Shown piece by piece: positions 1-7,835 of a DNA stretch of 64,000 nucleotides. Where the stretch lies: the NCBI GenBank assembly GCA_963693085.1, contig OY856409.1, forward strand, positions 1,340,682,915 to 1,340,746,914, read 5' to 3'. The position numbers were made by a program, and so were the translations under genes. Each line of letters opens with the position of its first letter. Within the stretch, counting starts at the first letter, position 1. The notes below the pieces were generated by a model that was given only the letters and a program-made list of their open reading frames with translations, ran no database searches and was not told the DNA's origin. The stretch comes from Alisma plantago-aquatica. Its lineage: Eukaryota; Streptophyta; Magnoliopsida; Alismatales; Alismataceae.

Positions 1-10
1 TTATGCATAC

Positions 11-682
11 CTAACGTCTCTTACTTCCTCTACCTCGAGTTCGTGGTCCCGAAGAACGTCCTGGGTCTGGAGAAGCCTCAATTGGACTCAACTGTGACTG
101 CTGACCTGCACGTGTAGACCTACTTGGAGGAAGTGGTGGTGTTAGTGGACGAGTGGATGGCATAGTTATAAACATTGGAGGTGATCCTAAAAATGAAGAA
201 CTAGTTGATCCCGAAAATGAAGAAAAAGCTACATTTTGGTATTGGCTAAAAGTTGGTTGGGACCAAGATAAGCTGGAAGGAACCCCAAAATGGTCAGATG
301 ATGATGAAGGGTAAGAATAAAACATTCCAGGGATTGAGTAAGGTGAAAATTCCCTAGAGTGTCCCGCTATTGTGGACTGCCCTAGTGATGTGGAGTGTCC
401 AGCTGGTGTGGATTGTCTTTGTGAGGCTGAGTGACCTGTTGGTGTGGAGTGTCCTACTGATGTGGAGTGTTGTGCTTCTGTGGAAGATGGAATAGGAGAA
501 GCACTAACTGAAGTTGTCACAGGATATGAGAAACTCAAATTGGGCTGCATGTGACTTGGCATTTGTTGAAACCATGCACTCTGAATATTATATATTTTGT
601 CACGTGCTCTCATCCAATCCTCAACAGGTGTCTGATCTGTTAATGTTTGCAATGATTCCCTGATATCCATTTGACTCTGGAC
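11..682 (-). CDS. PMD gene, exon 3 (Ser/Pro-rich tail, basic C terminus)
   Basis: The exon starts after a TTTGCAG acceptor (intron 683-764, 82 bp) and ends at a TAG at 11-13. It first encodes a helical segment (DIRESLQTLTDQTPVEDW), then a low-complexity tail rich in Ser, Thr, Pro and His. Inside the tail is a tandem repeat of about six or seven copies of a 6-8 residue unit of the type G-H/Q-S-T-x-x (about residues 74-112). The protein ends in the basic stretch RTRGRGSKRR, a plausible nuclear localisation signal. Low-complexity tails of this kind are common after transposon-borne PMDs. No enzymatic motif is visible here. Confidence 0.7.
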   Translation of the reverse strand, partial: VQSQMDIRESLQTLTDQTPVEDWMRARDKIYNIQSAWFQQMPSHMQPNLSFSYPVTTSVSASPIPSSTEAQHSTSVGHSTPTGHSASQRQSTPAGHSTSLGQSTIAGHSREFSPYSIPGMFYSYPSSSSDHFGVPSSLSWSQPTFSQYQNVAFSSFSGSTSSSFLGSPPMFITMPSTRPLTPPLPPSRSTRAGQQSQLSPIEASPDPGRSSGPRTRGRGSKRR

Positions 683-764
683 CTGCAAATAACATAGTTT
701 ACTTTATCATATTTCATATAAAAAGAGGTATATTTATTCAACTTAATGGATACTCATTACTTAC

Positions 765-1172
765 ATATTCTCGCTCCACGTAACCTCGAGGATAGTAAAC
801 ATTTTGCGGCTCAGCTGGTCGTTGTATGTGATACTCAGGATTGTACCAATTAGGTACTTGCGGCACAGTTGAGGGGTCAGGAAGATGAACTACATGAGTT
901 TGCCTATCATTCCACATGTTCAGTTCTGTGCTGTATTGGTTCAACCAATCAGTTGTGCCTCGACCTCTACCATCAATTCTTTGGTATTCTGGAAAAGGTT
1001 GGGGTTGAGGTTGGATACGAGCACCAAACTGTTTTAGTACTCTATCAGGAACATGCCATTCCATTACTGTGAATGATATCATAGGAACTCGAGCCATCCA
1101 AATATCTCTACCTTCACGACATATGTCTGGCAAAGTTGCCAACAATTCTTCACTATATGGTGTCCACATTAA
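765..1172 (-). CDS. PMD gene, exon 2 (C-terminal part of PMD)
   Basis: The exon begins after acceptor TGCAG (intron 1173-1251, 79 bp) and ends at donor TAT/GTAAGT. It encodes the usual end of MAIN-like PMD proteins: WTPYSEELLATLPDICREG, then W-x5-P-I-x-F, a motif with RVLKQFGARIQ, and the D-G-R-G-R-G...DW segment near its middle. It is 136 codons long and phase 0 at both ends, so it joins exon 1 and exon 3 without a shift. An apparent ATG at 1178 spans the splice acceptor and is not a start. Both splice sites are clean, which argues that the gene was recently functional despite the stop in exon 1. Confidence 0.75.
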
Positions 1173-1251
1173 CTGCATTATAAGTTATCGTTACCAAACA
1201 AGTTTCATTAAATGGTATAAGTTAACTTGTAGATAAAATATAAATTCTCAC

Positions 1252-2196
1252 TTGACTAGACTCCTGTGTATCAAACTCATTAAGGTAGAATCTTACTGTC
1301 CCTTTTGGAATACGTACATGCTCCATGAGATGGTTCCATCTATTATCATGTTTGAAAAGATGATTAGGAGATGAAAACTTTTAATATAATGTATTCAACA
1401 TATAGATGGTAGCGACAAACCTGTATCCTAATGGAGCATCTTGTGGCCACTCATGAATTTGATCCATGATCACTCTGCCTGGTCTACCAATATACAATCT
1501 TTCCCAAGACCACAACTGTAATAGGTGGACACACCCTGAGATACGCTTCTGTTTAGAACCAGGACGACATTTATGCAACTGACGGTATAGAGTAGCTAAA
1601 ACAGCACTCCCCCATGAGTACATGCCACATTGCTCAAAATTTACTAGAAGTGGAAGGTAGCGAAGATGGACTTCATTTCCAGTACCGTCTGGCAAGAGGA
1701 AGCAACCAATTAGGTATAACAAGTATGCACTGGTGTACCGACGCTTGACCATGTCATCTGCATTTTCCAAATTCATATTTGAAAATGTGGAACGCAACCA
1801 ACTCAGATGAACAGAACCTTGATCAAGTCCATCTGGATGTGACCCCAGAATAGCATCACAAAGGGCCGTCCAAGAACTATATTGGTCATCATTTGGCCCT
1901 ATAGGATAGTGAGCTACAACAGCATCACCATTAACCTTTAACCCTAGCAACACTGCGACATCTTGTAAAGTGATGGTTAACTCTCCTAGAGGAAAATGGA
2001 ATGAGTTTGTGTTTGAATGCCATCTACGAACAAGTGCTGTGACCAAGGCAGAATCAAAAAGGACTCTAGACAATTTCGTGACAGATGCAAATCCAGCTGT
2101 GCGTACATAACCCAAAACATCTACATCTGTCAACTCCCACCTACCAACCTCCATGGAATGACATGTGATCCGCAAATTCTCATCATCGTTCACCAT
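1252..2196 (-). pseudogene. PMD (plant mobile domain, MAIN-like) gene, exon 1 with in-frame stop
   Basis: This exon holds the core of a plant mobile domain (MAIN/MAIL1-like, once called aminotransferase-like). The hallmark stretch FHFPLGELTITLQDVAVLLG lies near residues 67-86, and conserved aromatic and leucine positions follow to about residue 250. The exon is exactly 315 codons to a consensus donor (CAA/GTGAGA, GT at 1250-1251), so its phase matches the next exon. One TAA at 1381-1383 breaks the frame, and the codons after it still read as PMD-like protein (RWNHLMEHVRIP). A tiny intron over the stop would be about 43 bp and would shift the frame, so I prefer a nonsense mutation. MAIN proteins act in nuclear silencing; a role for this transposon copy is unknown. 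Confidence 0.75.
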
Positions 2197-2427
2197 GCCT
2201 AGAAAATAGTCAAATAAAGGAGACCTTTAGTGAGCGTGAATTTCAAATAAATATTATTAGCAAAGTTAAATTGCATAAATCACCCTCTATTTGGGGAAGT
2301 CAGGAGGCAATTTTATTCATCCCGACCTCCTCATACGAGCAATACAAATAGAATTACATTCACGAGTTTTACATAATATCCTATCCTACTACTAAGTAGG
2401 ATTACATTCACGAGGTTTACATAAGCA
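2197..2427. other. Spacer between transposase and PMD gene
   Basis: About 230 bp of AT-rich sequence without an open frame. It must hold the transposase 3' end and the PMD gene start region, but I recognise no TATA box or polyadenylation signal with confidence. Confidence 0.4.
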
Positions 2428-4821
2428 TCATTTATTTTTACAAGTTCTTTCATTGTGGCCACGACCCCCACATTTTCCACATTTGTATGTAGCTGTATTG
2501 GGATCAATATCCATATTAGTCTTCCTCCTCTTCATCTTAGGCCGCCCAACACGTGGAGTGAAAATTGGCGGTAGTAGAGGAACAACCCCAATGGATGGCT
2601 CAAAATCAGGCCAATACCTCTTATCAGGAATGCCTCTAAATTGGGGAGCATATGTCATTCGATATTTGGTTACAGTATACCAAGTACTGACTAACTGATG
2701 ATGTCCGTAATGTATCGATTCAGTGGCGGCGAGTACATGTGAGCATGGCAAGTGATAAACTCGAGGTGCACCACAGGTACATGAACAACCAACAGGATTT
2801 TCGAAGAGATGCACTTGATAGTTGTTTTCATTTGGCCCTTCAACTGTAAAATCAAAATGATTTATCCTACAACTAACCCATAGTTTCCTTGCATTGGTCT
2901 CCAAATTAACCAATTTAGCAGATATTTTTGGTGTGAACGAACTAGTTAACTTTGCACCTAAGTTTCTTCTGTGAAAGAACATTGCTACCAAACGATAATA
3001 AGTGCTGCAAATAAGGGCTTGAATGGGAAGGTTGCGAGCACGCTTTAGAACTCCATTTATTGTCTCTGAATAATTGTTAGTTTTTATACCATATCGCAGG
3101 CCGCCATCACAGGAAAGAGCCCACATTCTTGGGTGTTCCTTCATCAGCCAATTGAAAGAAGAAGGGTCAATGGATTTTATAGTTGCTAGGAGCTTATCAA
3201 ACTCAACCATTTCAGTCACCTTACCAGCCTTCCACATTAAGTTGTACATCTCAGTGGACTTAAATTTCTTATGGAAGTTGTCCCTATAGTGCCTCAAACA
3301 AAACCGTTGTGTGCTGAGAGGAAAAACTTGTTGCATAGCATCCACAAGACCACACATCCTATCAGAAATGAAACAAAGATCATTCCTACGACTGACTATT
3401 GGAATTTGTTGCTCCATGCATCTCAAGAACCATGTCCAAGAAGATTTGTTCTCCTTCTCAACAACTGCAAAGGCAAAAGGAAACAATCCATCGTTTGCAT
3501 CAATCCCAGTCGCTATAAGTAGTGTCCCTCCATACTTACCATATAAGAAAGTACCATCAACACTTAGTACTGGTCGACAGTGAGCCCAACCCGCAATACT
3601 TGGCCCAAAACTCCAAAACACACATTTAAACCGATATGACATTCCATCATTTGTTGTAGTGTTTTGAAAATTGTATACCGTTCCTGGAATCACTTGCCCT
3701 AAACATCTAAGAAATCTCAACACCGAGCCATATGACTCCTCCCAATCTCCAAAGATTGTAGAAATAGCCTTTCTACGTGCATGCCAGGCTTTTTTATAGG
3801 AGATAGTAACATTCAACTCTGCATTAACCTTTTCCATCACTTCTCGAGCACTCATGTCAAGTTTTGCTCTCAACATTGGCATTATCATCCTCGCAATATA
3901 TGAAGACTTGCATTGTGAATGATCCTTATATAGGATTGCACTGTGGCATGTGTGTTCACCACTATAACTTGTGATTTTCCACAAACCACCAACCCTCTTA
4001 GAAGCACATGCATGAAGCCTCCATGAGCACTGCTCGTTGTGTAAGCAGATTAAAGTGAGGTAAGTCTTATTGGATCGCTTTGTTTTGTATTGGACATTAT
4101 TACTGATTGACCATGACTGTAACCTATGAAGGAGATTTGCCTTTGTCTCAAATATTTCACCTATACTGAAGCCATGCCCTTCAACCACTTGAGCCTCTTC
4201 CATATCTATAGGGACTTCATATTCGTCCACCCAATCATCTTCTCTAAAGTATTCATAATTATCTGCATGATTTTGATCTACCCAGTCATCCTTCCATGTT
4301 TCCGGATCAATAAAAACTTCATGGTTACTATCATCAATACGCAGTTGCAGCAATCTAGTGTCATCATTAATATCAATATCCTCATGCTCATCATCATCAC
4401 TTTCACCATCATTATCATCATTATCAGCGTCACCATCATTATCATCATTCATATCACCATCATTATCATCATTATCAGCGTCACCATCATTATCATCAAT
4501 AGAAACATCGTGATCATTTTGGAACTGACTCATTCTCTCATTTGGTAGATTATATCTCTCAACATAAAGGTCAATAATCCTCGCTTTTGATATACTAAGA
4601 AGGGTTTTCCAACTATCCTCATCAACGACATCAATAGGAAACAAGTCATAACTAGGACGTATATCTTTGGGAAAGTTATAGCTTAGACGAAGGCCATACA
4701 TCATTGATTGTATATCAAGAATCTGATGCGTGTATGCCATCATTTCAGAAAAAGTGGTTGTTGTCGCTATTTCAATAGGTATGCAGACCTCATTACCATA
4801 ACGGATGACAAAGTTGGCCAT
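2428..4821 (-). CDS. MULE (MuDR-type) DDE transposase, apparently intact
   Basis: This 797-aa uninterrupted frame encodes a Mutator-like transposase, which cuts the element's ends and inserts it elsewhere. Order of parts: a MuDR-like N-terminal region (1-105), an acidic Asp/Asn repeat (about 108-150), a DNA-binding region with C/H residues typical of the family (about 220-300), and a DDE core. The triad reads D422 (SVDGTF), D487 (FISDRM) and E586 (NYSETING), with family-typical spacing. A SWIM zinc finger (CSCTCG...CSHVLAA, about 678-698) follows, then a C-terminal CCHC zinc knuckle (CGKCGGRGHNERTC, about 780-794). The first Met begins the family-typical N terminus. No stop, frameshift or lost catalytic residue is visible, so this may be an active gene. 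Confidence 0.88.
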   Translation of the reverse strand: MANFVIRYGNEVCIPIEIATTTTFSEMMAYTHQILDIQSMMYGLRLSYNFPKDIRPSYDLFPIDVVDEDSWKTLLSISKARIIDLYVERYNLPNERMSQFQNDHDVSIDDNDGDADNDDNDGDMNDDNDGDADNDDNDGESDDDEHEDIDINDDTRLLQLRIDDSNHEVFIDPETWKDDWVDQNHADNYEYFREDDWVDEYEVPIDMEEAQVVEGHGFSIGEIFETKANLLHRLQSWSISNNVQYKTKRSNKTYLTLICLHNEQCSWRLHACASKRVGGLWKITSYSGEHTCHSAILYKDHSQCKSSYIARMIMPMLRAKLDMSAREVMEKVNAELNVTISYKKAWHARRKAISTIFGDWEESYGSVLRFLRCLGQVIPGTVYNFQNTTTNDGMSYRFKCVFWSFGPSIAGWAHCRPVLSVDGTFLYGKYGGTLLIATGIDANDGLFPFAFAVVEKENKSSWTWFLRCMEQQIPIVSRRNDLCFISDRMCGLVDAMQQVFPLSTQRFCLRHYRDNFHKKFKSTEMYNLMWKAGKVTEMVEFDKLLATIKSIDPSSFNWLMKEHPRMWALSCDGGLRYGIKTNNYSETINGVLKRARNLPIQALICSTYYRLVAMFFHRRNLGAKLTSSFTPKISAKLVNLETNARKLWVSCRINHFDFTVEGPNENNYQVHLFENPVGCSCTCGAPRVYHLPCSHVLAATESIHYGHHQLVSTWYTVTKYRMTYAPQFRGIPDKRYWPDFEPSIGVVPLLPPIFTPRVGRPKMKRRKTNMDIDPNTATYKCGKCGGRGHNERTCKNK
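4381..4503 (-). repeat. In-frame GAT/AAT-type repeat encoding acidic tract
   Basis: Degenerate tandem repeat of ATCATT/ATCACC-like triplets inside the transposase gene. On the minus strand it encodes Asp/Asn/Gly runs (NDGDADNDDNDGD). Longer units of about 33 bp are repeated within it. Because the unit is a multiple of three, its length can vary without breaking the frame. Confidence 0.7.
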
Positions 4822-5280
4822 TTTCCTGAATATTTTGAATAGTGAATGTTAGATATAATGACACAATTATTTAAAAACAAGTTATGGAGTTTTGAAAAAG
4901 ATATTATTATAATGTTATGAAATTTTGAAAAAATGTCTATTATTTTGAAAGATGTCTATTATTTTGAAATATATTTTATTTTGAAAAAGATATTATTATA
5001 ATGTTATGAAATTTTGAAATATATTTTGACTCATTCTCTCATTTGGTAGATTTACAGGCCCTCTAGTTGTTTGGACTTCACATTGTTCAAAAATCACAGT
5101 CTAAACTACACAACCACCAAGAATATCCATTCAAGATAATAAAATCACAGTTTAAACTACACAACCACCATTCAAGACTAAAAACGATCATCTCTAATTA
5201 TCAAGAATATGCATTCAAGAAAATAAAATCACAATTTAAACTACACAAACACCAAGAATATCCATTCAAGAATTTTGTTG
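4822..5280. other. AT-rich transposase upstream region with local repeats
   Basis: No gene is seen. It contains repeated ATTTTGAAA/ATATTATTATAATG words (4900-5030). A segment copied from the transposase coding region starts at about 5029, and a repeated word AAACTACACAACCACC lies around 5100-5260. Any transposase promoter should be here, but no single TATA box stands out. Confidence 0.5.
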
Positions 5281-5741
5281 GATCTCTCCACATCGGCATT
5301 ATCATCCTCGCAATAAAGTGTTATACATTGACATGTTACGAATTTTGTTGAAGTCAATTTTGAAAACTTTCCCTTTGATATTTTACATATGATTTTAAAA
5401 ATAGTTTCTTACGGCTTGGTGTTGATATATAAGATTTGAAAAATACCAAAACGACAACCTAAAATGATATATCTTTTGAAAAAAATATCTTTGATTTGAA
5501 AATTTTGTTGGATCTCTCCACATCGGCATTATCATCCTCGCAATAAAGTGTTATACATTGACATGTTACGAATTTTGTTGAAGTCAATTTTGAAAACTTT
5601 CCCTTTGATATTTTACATATGATTTTAAAAATAGTTTCTTACGGCTTGGTGTTGATATATAAGATTTGAAAAATACCAAAACGACAACCTAAAATGATAT
5701 ATCTTTTGAAAAAAAATATCTTTGATTTGAAAATTTTGTTG
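5281..5741. repeat. Two 230-bp tandem repeats plus a diverged third
   Basis: The block starting GATCTCTCCACATCGGCATT at 5281 recurs at 5511, almost letter for letter, with one extra A in the second copy. A third, shorter and diverged copy follows to about 5870. The near identity of the first two points to a recent duplication. Confidence 0.9.
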
Positions 5742-5933
5742 GAGCTCAGTTTGAATACTTTTCCTTTGATATATTAGATTTTATTTTCAAAAATAATTTC
5801 TTTCAACTTGATATTGATATATAAGTTTTGGAAAAAACCAAAGACAACAATCTGTACATATGATATCAAAATATCAAAACATCGTTCATACATGATATCA
5901 AACCACACACAATTGGCATAGATATGTAAACAT

Positions 5934-6012
5934 TCAAATTAATACAGTCCAAATTAATACAGTCCAAATTAATTACAGTCCAAATTAATACAGTCCAAAT
6001 TAATACAGTCCA
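5934..6012. repeat. 15-bp tandem repeat (CAAATTAATACAGTC)
   Basis: About five copies of CAAATTAATACAGTC, one with an extra T, followed by degenerate copies. It is simple-sequence DNA with no coding meaning. Confidence 0.85.
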
Positions 6013-7287
6013 GAATAATTACAATCAATATTCCAGTTCAAAAAATTCTCAATCAAACACAGTTAATATGAAACAAACTCCACACCAAAAAAATCCAGAT
6101 TATGTACAAATCAAATTACATATAGTCCTAATTTGTTACGGTCCATATAAATTATAAGATGAATATGTAAATTAAACTTACTGTCTCACACGAAGCTGTC
6201 GCAGACTAATGCTCCAAGAATCACTAGCCTAAATATAAGAAGTAATAATATGTTAGATCAAAAAACATGTTGTATGCGTAGATAGTGTTGCAGTAGTATA
6301 GCCAGAAATATATATATTAGATGTAGCCCGATTATGGTTTGAGTTATTTCTAACAAATTTAAACCTTACATATCTTCAAACTCAATCCTAAAACAAACAT
6401 ACAGTTTAGAGATACATAAACAAGTACACATTAATCTGTAAAATGAATATCATGTGACATACAGTTTGAGGTGAGATCATCGTGTGGCAAAGTCAACAAA
6501 AACATAAACAAACAAACTTAGGAAGAAGCCGTTTCCAGTTTCCAGTGGAGGAAATAACGAGAAAATAGGAAAAAAGAAGAAGGAAAAAAGCACCTTTAGG
6601 GAGGAAGAGTTGCTTCTCGTCGAAGGTTGCTTCTCGTCGAAGGCTGAGGAAAACGACCACCAAGAAGAACGACCGCCAACCCGGACTCCGGACCTCGCAG
6701 CTGAAGAAGGAACTCCGGACCTCGAGCTGAAGAAGGACCACCCAAGCTTGCCTGCCCAACCGAAAGAAGTACTGATCGAAACAGAAGGAATAGAGAAGAA
6801 TAAGAAAAGGAAAAGAAACGTAGCCGTTGCCAGTGGAGGAAATGCGAAAAAAGAGGGGAAAAAAAGGAAAAAAGGACCTTTGAGGCTGCTCGTCCAAGGC
6901 TGAGCACGATCTCGCAGCAGCTCCACCCAAGCTTAAGAACGATCTCGCAGCAGCTCCACCCAAGCTTTGATCGCACTGATGGAAAAAGAATAAGAAAATG
7001 AAGAGCGGAACGAAGAGAGGAAGAGGAAGAGCGGAAAGAAGAGGGGAGAGGAAGAGCGGAAGAGGAAGAGCGGAAGGAAGAAGGAAGGTTTACCTGTGCG
7101 GAAGAGAAGAGAAAGAAAGTTTACCTGTGCGGAAGAAGAGAACACAATGAAGATGGGTGGGTGTCGATGAGATCTATAGAGATCGTCGCATTCAAAACAC
7201 CCACCAACTTTGCTCCCTGCGGCTGCAACTGCTGCAAGCAGTGAAGGGACGTGACGATGCCCGCTTTGAAGGCGAGAAAGCGCTAGC
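6013..7287. other. Gene-free MULE flank with purine-rich run
   Basis: No gene is recognised. Nucleotides 6540-7145 are strongly purine-rich on the plus strand (AGAGGAAGAGCGGAA words), and the long open frames on either strand there are composition artefacts. Short direct repeats occur, such as the CTCGTCGAAGG pair near 6617 and 6635 and the duplicated AGCAGCTCCACCCAAGCTT near 6916 and 6947. Confidence 0.5.
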
Positions 7288-7530
7288 TAAAAATGCCAAC
7301 TTTCTGGCGCCTTAGGGCTAAAACGCCAACTTTCTGGCGCCTTAGGGCTAAAACGCCAACTTTCTGGCGCCTTTGGTCTAAAACGCCAACATCCTGGCGC
7401 CTTTGGTGTAAAACGCCAACATCCTGGCGCCTTTGGTCTAAAACGCCAACATCCTGGCGCCTTTGGTCTAAAACGCCAACATCTTGGCGCCTTTGGTCTA
7501 AAACGCCAACATCTTGGCGCTTTTGGTCCA
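7288..7530. repeat. 30-bp minisatellite, eight units, each with a hairpin
   Basis: Eight head-to-tail 30-bp units of the form AAAACGCCAAC-(TTTC/ATCC/ATCT)-TGGCGCC-TT(A/T)GG-(G/T)CT. Each has CGCCA and TGGCG arms with a 6-nt loop and a GGCGCC palindrome. A second pairing, TTGGCG with the next unit's CGCCAA, is also possible. The unit is a multiple of three, so open frames cross it in several frames, but none looks like a gene. Unit variants are ordered (TTTC units first, then ATCC, then ATCT), as expected from local duplication. Confidence 0.92.
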
Positions 7531-7722
7531 AACCGGGCTATTCCTGGAAATAAATTTCTAATGATGCTATATATGTCAATATTTTTATTAAACCGTGCTA
7601 TTTTGGTTTTTAATCCTAGAGGCATCATTCAAGAGGGTGAAGTCATGTAGCCACTCACAACTAGAGACCTTAGAAAGTCAACCTTACAGAAGTTGATCTC
7701 TCTCTACATATGATATAACCAC
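7531..7722. other. Flank left of Copia-1
   Basis: AT-rich sequence with no gene. The last bases (ACCAC) form the left copy of the Copia-1 target-site duplication, matched by ACCAT at 53811 with one transition. Confidence 0.5.
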
Positions 7723-7835
7723 TGTTAGAATAAAGGAGTTAGTAGTATTTCTTTATTTGCCTTTTACTTTATGTTAAATCCATATTTTTAGGTGGACTCT
7801 TTATGTAATTTCTCCTTTTTTCAATAATATAACTA

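Larger units (their letters stand above)
1..7722 (-). mobile_element. Mutator-like element (MULE) with transposase and PMD gene, ends unresolved
   Basis: Two minus-strand genes lie head to tail: a MULE transposase (2428-4821) and, 231 bp downstream of its stop, a plant mobile domain gene (11-2196). PMD genes carried by MULEs are a known combination in plants, so I read the block as one element. Upstream of the transposase lie about 2.9 kb of AT-rich DNA, tandem repeats and a 30-bp minisatellite, which fits the repeat-rich ends of MULEs. The left terminus is outside the window. I could not pair terminal inverted repeats or a 9-bp TSD, so the right boundary is only an upper limit set by the Copia-1 insertion at 7723. 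Confidence 0.7.

Noticed and set aside
4126..4548. 140-codon plus-strand frame rich in Ile/Thr
   Set aside because: Antisense shadow of the acidic repeat of the transposase.
6477..7145. Overlapping open frames rich in Phe/Leu/Ser or Lys/Glu
   Set aside because: They follow from the purine-rich strand composition; no domain is recognised and frames overlap on both strands.
7283..7628. Open frames on both strands with 10-residue repeats (QRRQDVGVLD, PTFWRLRAKT)
   Set aside because: They arise from the 30-bp minisatellite in several frames at once, with no start context or family match.
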